From Pseudomonas marginalis (lineage in GTDB: Bacteria > Pseudomonadota > Gammaproteobacteria > Pseudomonadales > Pseudomonadaceae), in assembly GCF_001645105.1 (NCBI RefSeq), contig NZ_LKEG01000051.1:1-64000 (forward strand): a stretch of DNA of 64,000 bases, written 5' to 3'. Positions within the stretch are counted from its first letter, which is position 1. Each line of letters starts with the position of its first letter. Below are positions 24,028 through 32,516 of the stretch, piece after piece. A program made the position numbers and the translations under genes. The notes under the pieces are model-generated. The model was not told the DNA's origin. It saw nothing but the letters and a program-made list of their open reading frames with translations, and made no database searches.

Positions 24028-24112
24028 AATCTCGGCGTGTGCGCAATCACATTGAACCTGTACGCGACGCTTAGTCTCAAACCCGGACAGACCACGGCCC
24101 GGTAGATGTCCG

Positions 24113-25465
24113 ATGACTTTTATTCTATGGATGGCCGTACTGGGCGCCGTATTGCTCACGCTTGCCCTCACCTCCTCTTACCTGCGCTGGATGCCGGTCA
24201 CGACTTCGGCGGTGTGCCTGCTCTTGGGCGTAGGGATCGGCCCGCTGGGCGTCGACCTGTTGCACCTGGATATCAAGCATTCCGCGCGCTGGATGGAGCA
24301 CCTGACCGAAGTCGCGGTGCTGTTTTCACTATTCGTCAGCGGTTTAAAGCTGCGTCTGCCGCTCAAACACCGGCTCTGGCGCATCGCATTTGGCATGGCC
24401 GGGCCGGTGATGCTGCTGACCATCCTCGGCCTCTGCCTGGCGCTGCACTACCTGTTTGCAATGTCGTGGGGCGTGTCGCTGCTGGTGGGGGCGATCCTGG
24501 CACCGACCGATCCGGTGCTGGCGGGACTGGTGCAGGTCAATAACGCCCAGGATTATGACGCGCTGCGCTACGGGCTGTCCGGTGAAGCAGGCTTGAACGA
24601 CGGCACCGCCTTCCCGTTTGTGATCTTCGCCCTGCTGTTCATGCAGCACGGCGGGTTTGACGGTGACTGGCTGGGCGGTTGGGTGCTGAAGAACCTGGTT
24701 TGGGCGGTACCGGTCGGGTTGTTGATCGGCTATTGGATGGGCCGCGGCATTGGCCGGGTGACGCTGTGGTTGCGCATCACCCACAGTGACAGCACGCTCT
24801 CGCCCAATGACTACCTGACGCTCGCCTTGATCGCGCTGGCCTACGTAGTGGCCGAAGCGGTGGGCGGTTATGGCTTCCTGTCGGTGTTCGCGGCAGGGCT
24901 TGGTCTGCGCCAGGCGGAATTTCGCTCTACCGGCAGTTCGCAGACACCCTCGGAGCACCTTGCGCTGCCGGTGGTGGGTCACCTGGAAGTCGAGCCCGAG
25001 CACGCGCTGCAGGGCGACGTCAGCGAATTGAAAGATACCCAGATCGCCGCCGGCGTGATGATGGGCGACATGCTTTCATTCGGCAGCCTGGTGGAGCGTT
25101 CGATGGAGGTGTTCCTTGTGACGGTGTTGGGGATCGTGCTGGTGAGCCATTGGGATTGGCGCGCGTTGCCGGTGGCGGCGTTGTTATTCTGTGTGATTCG
25201 CCCGATAGGCGTGCTGGCGATGCCCTGGGGGCGTCTAGTCGACCTCAGGCAGCGCGGCCTGATGGGCTGGTTCGGGATTCGTGGGATCGGCAGCATTTAC
25301 TACCTGTTCTACGCGCTCAATCATGGGTTGATCGGCACCAGCAGCGCGGTGGCCGTGAACCTGACCCTGTCCGTCATCGCCTTGAGCATCGTCGTTCATG
25401 GCCTGAGTACCCAGCCGATGCTGGCGTGGTATGAACGACGTGCCCAGGTGAAAGCTCAGTCTTGA
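24113..25465 (+). CDS. CPA1-type sodium/proton antiporter
   Basis: The 450-residue membrane protein has about twelve hydrophobic helices and the NhaP/CPA1 motifs: GAILAPTDPVLAGLVQVN, LSGEAGLNDGTAFPF and VIRPIGVLAMP, with WFGIRGIGSIYYL near the end. The two central acidic regions (APTDP and GEAGLNDGTA) are the ion-binding centre. It would exchange Na+ or K+ for H+ for pH and salt balance. It lies 85 bp after the EAL gene, with no clear functional link. The 3' end overlaps the last 10 bp of the convergent mini-protein gene. Confidence 0.9.
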   Translation: MTFILWMAVLGAVLLTLALTSSYLRWMPVTTSAVCLLLGVGIGPLGVDLLHLDIKHSARWMEHLTEVAVLFSLFVSGLKLRLPLKHRLWRIAFGMAGPVMLLTILGLCLALHYLFAMSWGVSLLVGAILAPTDPVLAGLVQVNNAQDYDALRYGLSGEAGLNDGTAFPFVIFALLFMQHGGFDGDWLGGWVLKNLVWAVPVGLLIGYWMGRGIGRVTLWLRITHSDSTLSPNDYLTLALIALAYVVAEAVGGYGFLSVFAAGLGLRQAEFRSTGSSQTPSEHLALPVVGHLEVEPEHALQGDVSELKDTQIAAGVMMGDMLSFGSLVERSMEVFLVTVLGIVLVSHWDWRALPVAALLFCVIRPIGVLAMPWGRLVDLRQRGLMGWFGIRGIGSIYYLFYALNHGLIGTSSAVAVNLTLSVIALSIVVHGLSTQPMLAWYERRAQVKAQS

Positions 25466-25590
25466 TCCTCGCTATTGCCCACATCTGCCGCTTCATCCAG
25501 ATCGTTGAGCGGCACTTCTGCATCGTCCATCAACGAACCCGGGTCTTCATTGCCCGGATCGTTGAGTTCTTCGTCGAGTTCTTTTGACAT
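25456..25590 (-). CDS. Small acidic protein, 44 residues
   Basis: A 44-residue reading frame starts MSKELDEELNDPGNEDPG and ends GNSEDQD. It is preceded by an ideal GAGGAG ribosome site 7 bp before the ATG at 25590. About a third of the residues are Asp or Glu and there is almost no hydrophobic core, so it is likely disordered. It follows 11 bp after another small charged protein and is probably co-transcribed with it. The last codons overlap the convergent antiporter gene by 10 bp. The function is unknown. Confidence 0.75.
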   Translation of the reverse strand: MSKELDEELNDPGNEDPGSLMDDAEVPLNDLDEAADVGNSEDQD

Positions 25591-25601
25591 GACCGTCTCC
25601 T

Positions 25602-25814
25602 CTAACCGCCTTGGGTGTCGATATCAGCATCGGTTTCAGGCTTGGGCTCGCGCTCGGGCTTGAAGTCTGGACTGTAGTCGTTTTCCTTGGCTTTGGGGTC
25701 TTTGGCCGGAACCGGGTCCTTGGGCGCGTCGGCAGCGGTCCCCGGCGCCGGTTCGCCGCCGTCGATGGCCGGGTCGTTACGGTTATCGGTTTGGGGGTCT
25801 TTATTCGTGCTCAT
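25602..25814 (-). CDS. Small disordered Pro/Asp/Lys-rich protein, 70 residues
   Basis: The protein is almost entirely polar and proline-rich, with alternating acidic and lysine clusters (PKDPVPAKDPKAKEND, EREPKPETDADID). A GAGGTGA ribosome site precedes the ATG at 25814. It looks intrinsically disordered and cytosolic. It forms a two-gene unit with the 44-residue acidic protein 11 bp downstream. Codon use and the ribosome site support a real gene. No function is recognised; stress-related hydrophilic proteins have this composition. Confidence 0.75.
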   Translation of the reverse strand: MSTNKDPQTDNRNDPAIDGGEPAPGTAADAPKDPVPAKDPKAKENDYSPDFKPEREPKPETDADIDTQGG

Positions 25815-25899
25815 GGGTCACCTCTTGGTAGGCCGGAGGGAAATCAGCAGGGCCTGAAGGTAAGGCGCTGCGCCGACCGGCGAAGTTCCGTCCGATTGC

Positions 25900-26448
25900 T
25901 CACCGGATCGGATTGTCGACCTGGATATAGAACGCATAAATCCCCAGCACCAGCCAGAACACCATGAACAGCCAGGGCGCACGCATGGAGAACAGCAACG
26001 ACTTGCGATAGCCCTTGTGGGACGACTCCATTTCGGAAAACAGCGGCGACTCATCGTAGGCCAAGCCCATCACCGGCTCGCTGCGCAGCAGTTCGCTTTG
26101 CTTGTAGTGCCAGTGGTCGATGATCTCGTACGCGGCACGAATGCCTGGCCAGGCGTTAAGGGAGCTGAGAATGCCCAGCGCGACCAGGAACACCGGCACC
26201 ACCAGGGTGAACAGCTTGCCCCACTCCGGGTTGAGGTTGCCCATGCCGGACACAAAGGCGATGACCAGGAACGACTGCGCGGTGAGGTAGGCGTCGGTGC
26301 GGTTGGCCAAAATGGTGGTTTCGTACTGGATTTCGCGCCGGTAGAAATCGAGGCGGTCCTTGGGTGAGCCGAAGATTTTCGCGTTGTGTTCGCTGTGGTC
26401 GGCCAGCGCCGCTTCCGGCGTATTGGGAGAAGGAATGATTCTGGGCAC
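25900..26448 (-). CDS. Small inner-membrane protein of unknown function
   Basis: The 182-residue protein has an acidic/basic N-terminal cytosolic part (HSEHNAKIFGSPKDRLDFYRREIQYE), two close membrane helices (about 65-110, FLVIAFVSGM and LVVPVFLVALGILSSL) and a third at the C-terminus (WLFMVFWLVLGIYAFYI). I start it at the GTG at 26448, which has GGAG 8 bp upstream; the frame is open further but runs into a REPIN repeat, which is not coding. The family resembles uncharacterised membrane proteins common in Pseudomonas. The function is unknown. Confidence 0.7.
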   Translation of the reverse strand: MPRIIPSPNTPEAALADHSEHNAKIFGSPKDRLDFYRREIQYETTILANRTDAYLTAQSFLVIAFVSGMGNLNPEWGKLFTLVVPVFLVALGILSSLNAWPGIRAAYEIIDHWHYKQSELLRSEPVMGLAYDESPLFSEMESSHKGYRKSLLFSMRAPWLFMVFWLVLGIYAFYIQVDNPIR

Positions 26449-26562
26449 GACAGTGCTCCACACAGGTTCGAGTCCTATTAGAAGAATCGGGGGTGGGTGA
26501 AGTTCAAGTTTGTTCGCGCACCAATCCGGAGCACTGCGTGCCCCATGGAAGACAGGGCTCTT

Positions 26563-26656
26563 GTAGTGAGCGGGCTTGCCCCGCGCTGGGCAGCGTAGTG
26601 GCCCCCAACAAACAGGAGCGCTACGCACTCCAGCGCGGGGCAAGCCCGCTCACTAC
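26563..26656. repeat. REPIN with 27-bp perfect arms (GAGCGGGCTTGCCCCG type)
   Basis: Arm 26563-26589 is the exact inverse of arm 26630-26656, separated by 40 bp. This is a pair of inverted REP sequences that forms a long hairpin. The remaining intergenic DNA (26657-26865) has no gene. Just before the next start codon there is a dyad CAGTGCC/GGCACTG (26824-26830, 26846-26852) right next to the AAGGT ribosome site at 26855. Confidence 0.9.
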
Positions 26657-26865
26657 GCAGAATTTGGGCGTTTCGGCACAGGCATTGCTTAAACCATTCA
26701 TCTGCCCGAATAAAGGAGCATTCGTTACCCCCCGACCCAGAGCCGACCCCACAAGAAAGTAAGGACCAGGCCCATTGGCACCATCGGCCACGGGCTCATA
26801 AAAATATGCGGTTTTTTAAGCGGCAGTGCCACCCAAGCTCTCCTCGGCACTGACAAGGTACTGGA

Positions 26866-28275
26866 ATGGCTCTATCTTTCTTCGATGAAATGAATGACGC
26901 GAACGGCGCGTGCCGCGCGCACTATCAGGATTTCTCCCGCTGGCTGGCGAATACGCCGCCGGAACTGCTGGCCCAGCGTCGCCGTGAAGCCGATTTGCTG
27001 TTTCACCGCGCCGGGATCACCTTCACCCTGTATGGCGACGAACAAGACACCGAGCGCCTGATCCCCTTCGACATCATCCCGCGCAGCATCCCCGCCAGTG
27101 AATGGAGCGTGATCGAACGCGGCTGCATCCAGCGCGTCAATGCGCTGAACATGTTCCTCGCCGACATCTACCACGACCAGCGCATCATCAAGGCCGGGAT
27201 CATTCCGGCGGAGCAGGTGCTGGGCAACGAGGGCTACCAGAAGGCGATGGTCGGCCTGGACCTGCACCGCGACATCTACTCGCATATCTCCGGGGTGGAC
27301 CTGGTGCGCGACGGCGACGGCACCTACTACGTGCTTGAAGACAACCTGCGCACCCCCAGCGGCGTCAGCTACATGCTCGAAGACCGTAAGATGATGATGC
27401 GCCTGTTCCCCGAGGTGTTTGCCAAACAGCGCATTGCGCCGGTGGACCACTACCCCAACCTGCTGCTCAAGACCCTTAAAAGCTCAAGCCGCCTGGACAA
27501 CCCCAATGTGGTGGTGCTGACGCCGGGGCGCTTTAACAGCGCGTTCTTCGAGCATGCGTTCCTGGCACGGGAGATGGGCGTGGAGCTGGTGGAAGGCGCC
27601 GACCTGTTCGTGCACGACCTCAAGGTGTTCATGCGCACCACCGACGGCCCCAAGCCGGTGGACGTGATTTACCGGCGTATCGACGACGCCTTCCTCGACC
27701 CTAAGGCCTTCAACCCCGAATCGATGCTCGGCGTGCCCGGCCTGGTCGCCGCCTATTGCGCGGGCAATGTGGTGCTGGCCAATGCCATCGGCACCGGCGT
27801 GGCCGACGACAAGTCGATCTACCCCTATGTGCCGGAAATGATCCGTTTCTACCTGGATGAAGAACCGGTGCTACAGAACGTCCCCACTTTCCAGTGCCGC
27901 AAACCCGATGAGCTGTCTCACGTCCTGGCCCACCTGCCGGAACTGGTGGTCAAGGAAACCCAGGGCTCCGGCGGCTACGGCATGCTGGTCGGCCCGGCCT
28001 CCACCGCCGCCGAGATCGAGGACTTCCGCCAGCGCATCAAGGCCCGTCCTCACGCCTACATCGCCCAACCGACCTTGAGCCTGTCCACCTGCCCGACCTT
28101 TGTCGAAAATGGCATCGCCCCACGGCATATCGACCTGCGGCCGTTTGTGCTCTCGGGCAAGGAAACCCGCCTGGTGCCCGGCGGTCTCACCCGCGTGGCG
28201 CTGAAGGAAGGCTCGTTGATCGTCAACTCGTCGCAAGGCGGCGGAACCAAGGACACCTGGGTGGTGGAGGGCTGA
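26866..28275 (+). CDS. Circularly permuted ATP-grasp protein (DUF404/DUF407)
   Basis: The 469-residue protein has the CP_ATPgrasp family sequence: DIYHDQRIIKAG, YQKAMVGLDLHRDIYSHISG-VDLVRD, VLEDNLRTPSGVSYMLEDR, and VDVIYRRIDDAFLDP, then the ATP-grasp end (LPELVVKETQGSGGYGMLVGP, PHAYIAQPTLSLST, HIDLRPFVLSG). ATP-grasp enzymes join a carboxylate to an amine or thiol, so a peptide-like ligation is expected, but the product is not known. It is followed 2 bp later by an alpha-E domain gene; the two families almost always occur together. The start follows an AAGGT site. Confidence 0.92.
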   Translation: MALSFFDEMNDANGACRAHYQDFSRWLANTPPELLAQRRREADLLFHRAGITFTLYGDEQDTERLIPFDIIPRSIPASEWSVIERGCIQRVNALNMFLADIYHDQRIIKAGIIPAEQVLGNEGYQKAMVGLDLHRDIYSHISGVDLVRDGDGTYYVLEDNLRTPSGVSYMLEDRKMMMRLFPEVFAKQRIAPVDHYPNLLLKTLKSSSRLDNPNVVVLTPGRFNSAFFEHAFLAREMGVELVEGADLFVHDLKVFMRTTDGPKPVDVIYRRIDDAFLDPKAFNPESMLGVPGLVAAYCAGNVVLANAIGTGVADDKSIYPYVPEMIRFYLDEEPVLQNVPTFQCRKPDELSHVLAHLPELVVKETQGSGGYGMLVGPASTAAEIEDFRQRIKARPHAYIAQPTLSLSTCPTFVENGIAPRHIDLRPFVLSGKETRLVPGGLTRVALKEGSLIVNSSQGGGTKDTWVVEG

Positions 28276-28277
28276 GT

Positions 28278-29228
28278 ATGTTGAGTAGAACCGCCGCAGA
28301 TCTGTACTGGATGTCCCGTTACCTGGAGCGTGCCGAGAACCTGGCGCGCATGCTGGAAGTCAGTTACTCGCTGTCGTTGATGCCCCAGGCCGGGCGCAGC
28401 GATGGCCTGGATGAACTGGCCATGTCGTTGCTCAGCAGCGGCACCCTGGACAGCTACCTTGAGCGTCATAAACAGCTGGACGCCGAACGCATGCTGCATT
28501 TTTTCGCCCTCGACGAAGAAAACCCCGCCAGCATCTACAACTGCCTGCGCGCTGCACGTGGCAATGCCCACGCGGTACGCGGGCGCATCACCGCCGACAT
28601 GTGGGAAAACCTCAACGCCACCTGGCTGGAAATGCGCAGCATCGCCGCCGGCGGCCTGGCGCGGCATGGCATCAGCCACTTTTGTGACTGGGTCAAGCAG
28701 CGTTCACACCTGTTCCGTGGGGCGACCTCCGGGACAATCATGCGCAACGACGCCTATCGGTTCATCCGCTTGGGCACTTTTGTCGAGCGCGCGGACAACA
28801 CCCTGCGTCTGCTGGATGCGCGTTACGAGATGTTTGGCGAAGAGTCGGAAGAAGTCAGCGACTTGTCGGCACGCGGTTATTACCAGTGGAGCGCCCTGCT
28901 CCGCGCATTGTCGTCGTTTGAGGCGTATACCGAGCTGTACCCGAATGCATTGAATGCGCGGTCGGTGTCGGAGCTGCTGTTGCTGCGCAGTGATGTGCCG
29001 CGTTCGTTGCATGCGTGTATCGAGGAATTGAGCCATATCCTGGCGGATCTGCCCGGCAGTTATGGGCGCACGGCGCAGCGGTTGGCGGCGGAGTTCGAGG
29101 CGCGGCTCAGGTATACCGGGATTGATGAGATTCTGGAGGATGGTTTGCATAGCCGTCTCACGGAATTCATCGACACCGTGCGCGAGCTGGCACGGGCGAT
29201 ACACAGCTCATACCTGGAAGTGGTCTAA
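28278..29228 (+). CDS. Alpha-E domain protein (DUF403)
   Basis: The 316-residue helical protein begins MLSRTAADLYWMSRYLERAENLARMLEV, the hallmark of the alpha-E family. It has further conserved segments FVERADNTLRLLDARYEM and SVSELLLLRSDVPRSLHACIEEL. It is the obligate genomic partner of the circularly permuted ATP-grasp protein 2 bp upstream. In many genomes a transglutaminase-like protease is third in the operon; here the next gene lies on the opposite strand and overlaps the stop by 4 bp. The role is unknown. Confidence 0.92.
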   Translation: MLSRTAADLYWMSRYLERAENLARMLEVSYSLSLMPQAGRSDGLDELAMSLLSSGTLDSYLERHKQLDAERMLHFFALDEENPASIYNCLRAARGNAHAVRGRITADMWENLNATWLEMRSIAAGGLARHGISHFCDWVKQRSHLFRGATSGTIMRNDAYRFIRLGTFVERADNTLRLLDARYEMFGEESEEVSDLSARGYYQWSALLRALSSFEAYTELYPNALNARSVSELLLLRSDVPRSLHACIEELSHILADLPGSYGRTAQRLAAEFEARLRYTGIDEILEDGLHSRLTEFIDTVRELARAIHSSYLEVV

Positions 29229-30166
29229 GCAGCCCCCGCTTTCCCTAGAAACCCGAGCATCAGTGCGTTGACCTGCTGCCCTTGCTCGTTCTGGATCCAG
29301 TGGCCACAATTGAGCAGCACATGCTGCTCAAGGTGAGGCACTGACTCAGGCATGCGCTTGAGCGTGTGGGCCTCGAAGACCCCGACCGGGTCGCGGTCGC
29401 CGATCAGGAACAGCGTGGGTTGCAGCACCTGCTTGCCGGCCAAGCTTTCGGTGCGTTGCCAGTTGCGTTCGAAGTTGCGGTACCAGTTCAACGGGCCGCG
29501 AAACCCATGCTCGGCGAAGGTGTGCACGTAGACGTCCAGATCCGCCTGGGAACACCAGTGCGGCAAGGCGCCGGGTGCCGGAACACCCTCAAGCAACCTG
29601 GCATTCGCAGGTTTGCTTTGCAGAAACACATCCTGATCCTGCATGAACAGGCGCAAGGTACGCTCGATATCGGCGTTCAACTCCTGCTCGGCGACGCCCG
29701 GTTCCTGGAAATACAGGATGTAGTTGAAGCGGTCGGCGTACAGCTCGCGCATGATTTCAATCACCGGCCGCCGTGCGCGCCCGGCAAACGGCACCGACAG
29801 CGTGATCAAGCGCGTGATCCGTTCAGGTTCGAGCAACGCCAGGTGCCAGGCCACGACCGCGCCCCAGTCATGGCCGACCATGACCACCTGCGCATGGCCA
29901 AAATGGTCCATGGCCTGCTGGATATCGCTACACAGCGTCAGCAGATCATAATCGGCGACCTCGGCCGGCGAACCTGATTGGCCGTAGCCGCGCATTTCAG
30001 GGGCAAACACCCGATAGCCCGCAGCCGCCAGCGCGGGAATCTGCTCGCGCCAGGAGTGCCAGCACTCCGGGAAGCCGTGAAGCAGCCAGATCGGCCTGCC
30101 GTCTTCGGGACCGGCGATGTGGACGCTTAACTCAATACCGTTGACGCAGATGAGTTGCTCGCTCAT
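29225..30166 (-). CDS. Alpha/beta hydrolase, epoxide-hydrolase-like
   Basis: The 313-residue enzyme has the alpha/beta-hydrolase oxyanion motif HGFPECWHSW, the nucleophile elbow GHDWGAVVAWHLA with Asp as nucleophile, and the C-terminal catalytic His in NCGHWIQNEQ. An Asp nucleophile and HGFPE are typical of soluble epoxide hydrolases and related dehalogenases. The ATG at 30166 fits best with an AAAAGG ribosome site; upstream in-frame ATGs lie too close to it. The gene is a single unit convergent with the alpha-E gene. The natural epoxide is unknown. Confidence 0.87.
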   Translation of the reverse strand: MSEQLICVNGIELSVHIAGPEDGRPIWLLHGFPECWHSWREQIPALAAAGYRVFAPEMRGYGQSGSPAEVADYDLLTLCSDIQQAMDHFGHAQVVMVGHDWGAVVAWHLALLEPERITRLITLSVPFAGRARRPVIEIMRELYADRFNYILYFQEPGVAEQELNADIERTLRLFMQDQDVFLQSKPANARLLEGVPAPGALPHWCSQADLDVYVHTFAEHGFRGPLNWYRNFERNWQRTESLAGKQVLQPTLFLIGDRDPVGVFEAHTLKRMPESVPHLEQHVLLNCGHWIQNEQGQQVNALMLGFLGKAGAA

Positions 30167-30245
30167 TGGCATGGCCTTTTCGAGATTTTTCCCAGCGTGC
30201 GGCATTGTTTTCAACGCCACCAGCATCATTGATCACGGGAATGCC

Positions 30246-32516
30246 TCATGCAACCGCCCACCAACGCGGCAACAACTGCCGTACCCGCGCTTCGCCGAAG
30301 CGGTCATCGATCAACATCACCACGCCACGGTCCTGCTGGCTGCGGATGACCCTCCCCGCTGCCTGCACCACTTTCTGAAGGCCGGGGTACAGGTAGGTGT
30401 AGTCGTAGCCTGAACCGAAGATCGCGCCCATGCGCAGTTTCATCTGTTCATTGACCGGGTTGAGTTGGGGCAACCCGAGGGTGGCGATGAAGGCGCCGAT
30501 CAAACGGGCGCCGGGCAGGTCGATGCCTTCACCAAAGGCGCCGCCGAGCACGGCAAAGCCGACACCCTGGCTGTGTTCGGTGAATTGGTCGAGGAACGCC
30601 TGGCGCTCGGCCTCGGCCATGCCGCGTGACTGTTGCCAGAGTGTGATCTGCGGGTGTCGCTCCGCCAGCAACTGCGCCACCTGCTGCAGGTAATCGAAGC
30701 TTGAGAAGAACGCCAGGTAGTTGCCAGGCTGCCCGGTGTATTGGCGGGCGATCAGCTCAACGATAGGCTCCAGCGAGGCGTGGCGATGCACGAAACGCGT
30801 GGAGACCGCATCGACGATGCGCACCTGCAATTGCTCGGCCTTGAACGGCGACTCTACATCGACCCAGGCCGTGTCCGCCGGCAAACCGAGTAAATCCGCG
30901 TAGTAATGACGGGGGCTCAGGGTCGCGGAAAACAGCACGCTGCTGCGGGCAGCGGTCAAGCGTGGGCGGATGAATTCGGCGGGCACCACGTTGCGCAGGC
31001 ACAGGGTTGAGCTGCTGCGTTTGCCGCTGAGCTGGCGTTTACTGATGTCGAAAATGAAGTGTTCGTTGAACAGCTCGGCGACTTTGGCAAATTGCAGCAC
31101 CTCGAAATAGAAGGCTTGCAGGTCGCCGCTGAGCGATTCGGGATGCTCATTGAAATACTCGCCCATGCTGCTGGCGCACAGGCTCAGGGCCTGCAACAGT
31201 TTTTCCGGGCGGGCGGCATAAGCCTGGTACGGCGCGATCTGGTCCTTGTGCAGTGCGTTCCACTCACGGTTGAGGCGCTGCAAAGGTTTTTTCAAGGGCT
31301 CGGGCGCGACGTCGCGCAGGGTCTTGAGGTGGTATTGGTCGAGGCTCGCGCTGTACATCGAGCGGGCCCGTTCCACCAGGTTGTGCGCCTCGTCCACCAG
31401 CACTGCCGCGCGCCAATGGTTGAGCTGGGCCAGGCCGAACAGCATGGCGCCAAAATCGAAGTAGTAGTTGTAGTCAGCGACCACCAGGTCGGCCCAGCGC
31501 GCCATTTCCTGGCTCAGGTAATAGGGACAGACGTCATGGGCCAGGGCCACGTCGCGCAGGTTGCGCTGGTCCAGCAGGCGCACCTTGGACGCGGCGATGC
31601 GCGCGGCGGGCAAGCGATCGTAGAAACCCTTGGCCAAGGGACAGGAGTCGCCGTGACAGGCTTTGTCCAGGTGCTCGCAGGCTTTGTCCCGCGCCACCAG
31701 CTCCAGGACGCGCAATTGCAGCTCGGGGCTGCTGGTGTGCAGCACGTGGGCGGCGTCCAGGGCGAGCTTGCGGCCGGGGGTTTTGGCTGTGAGGAAGAAC
31801 AGCGTGTCCAGTTGCTGCGGCGCCAGGGCCTTGAGCAACGGGAAAATCGTGCCGATGGTCTTGCCGATGCCGGTAGGCGCCTGGGCCATCAGGCAGCGGC
31901 CGGTACTGACGGCCTTGTACACCGATTCAGCAAGCGAACGCTGGCCAGGACGAAAACCGGCATGGGGAAACGCCAGGGCCTGCGCGGCCCTGTTGCGCGC
32001 TTCGCGGTGCGCCATTTCCTGCTGGGCCCAACCGAGGAACAGCGCGCATTGCTGGTTGAAGAACGGCTCCAGTTCGCTGGCGTGGAAGTGTTGGTTGAGC
32101 ACCGTCTCGCCCTCGCCGACGATGTCGAAGTACACCAGCGCCAGGTCGATCTGCGAGAGGCCGAGTTTCTGGCACATCAACCAGCCGTACACTTTGACCT
32201 GGGCCCAATGCAGTTGCCGGTGGTTGGCGGGTTGGGCGTCGAGGTCGCCGCGATAGGTTTTCACTTCTTCCAGGCGGTTGGCGTCCGGGTCGTAGCCGTC
32301 CGCCCTGCCCCGCACCTTGAGTTGCTGGTACTCACCTTCGAGCGCCACTTCATTCTGGTAGTGCGGGCTGCGCCGCGAGGCGACGGTGCGGTGGCCGACA
32401 ATGCCTTCCTGGGCGCTGGGCGACGGCGTGAAGCGCAGGTCCAGGTCACCGACCTTGGCCGTGAACTCACACAGTGCACGCACGGCAACGTTGTAACTCA
32501 AGCGGACGCTGCCCAA
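30246..32516 (-). CDS. XPD/DinG-like Fe-S helicase with N-terminal PD-(D/E)XK-like domain
   Basis: The 756-residue SF2 helicase has Walker A APTGIGKT (213-220), the DEAH box VDEAHNLVE (375-378) and four cysteines C280, C287, C292 and C330 placed like the XPD/DinG 4Fe-4S cluster. C-terminal motifs GGAFGEGIDLPG and QAAGRVIRS complete the motor. The first 140 residues carry D73 and E84-V-K86 in GRADGYD and LEEVKTYRG, a Cas4-like nuclease or nuclease-derived fold. It begins with TTG and overlaps the FAN1 nuclease gene by 19 bp, which suggests a joint role in repair of interstrand crosslinks or 5' flaps. The start codon is uncertain. Confidence 0.87.
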   Translation of the reverse strand: MGSVRLSYNVAVRALCEFTAKVGDLDLRFTPSPSAQEGIVGHRTVASRRSPHYQNEVALEGEYQQLKVRGRADGYDPDANRLEEVKTYRGDLDAQPANHRQLHWAQVKVYGWLMCQKLGLSQIDLALVYFDIVGEGETVLNQHFHASELEPFFNQQCALFLGWAQQEMAHREARNRAAQALAFPHAGFRPGQRSLAESVYKAVSTGRCLMAQAPTGIGKTIGTIFPLLKALAPQQLDTLFFLTAKTPGRKLALDAAHVLHTSSPELQLRVLELVARDKACEHLDKACHGDSCPLAKGFYDRLPAARIAASKVRLLDQRNLRDVALAHDVCPYYLSQEMARWADLVVADYNYYFDFGAMLFGLAQLNHWRAAVLVDEAHNLVERARSMYSASLDQYHLKTLRDVAPEPLKKPLQRLNREWNALHKDQIAPYQAYAARPEKLLQALSLCASSMGEYFNEHPESLSGDLQAFYFEVLQFAKVAELFNEHFIFDISKRQLSGKRSSSTLCLRNVVPAEFIRPRLTAARSSVLFSATLSPRHYYADLLGLPADTAWVDVESPFKAEQLQVRIVDAVSTRFVHRHASLEPIVELIARQYTGQPGNYLAFFSSFDYLQQVAQLLAERHPQITLWQQSRGMAEAERQAFLDQFTEHSQGVGFAVLGGAFGEGIDLPGARLIGAFIATLGLPQLNPVNEQMKLRMGAIFGSGYDYTYLYPGLQKVVQAAGRVIRSQQDRGVVMLIDDRFGEARVRQLLPRWWAVA

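Noticed and set aside
26493..26762. 89-codon open frame across the REPIN at 26563
   Set aside because: Most of it is the palindromic repeat translated; no ribosome site.
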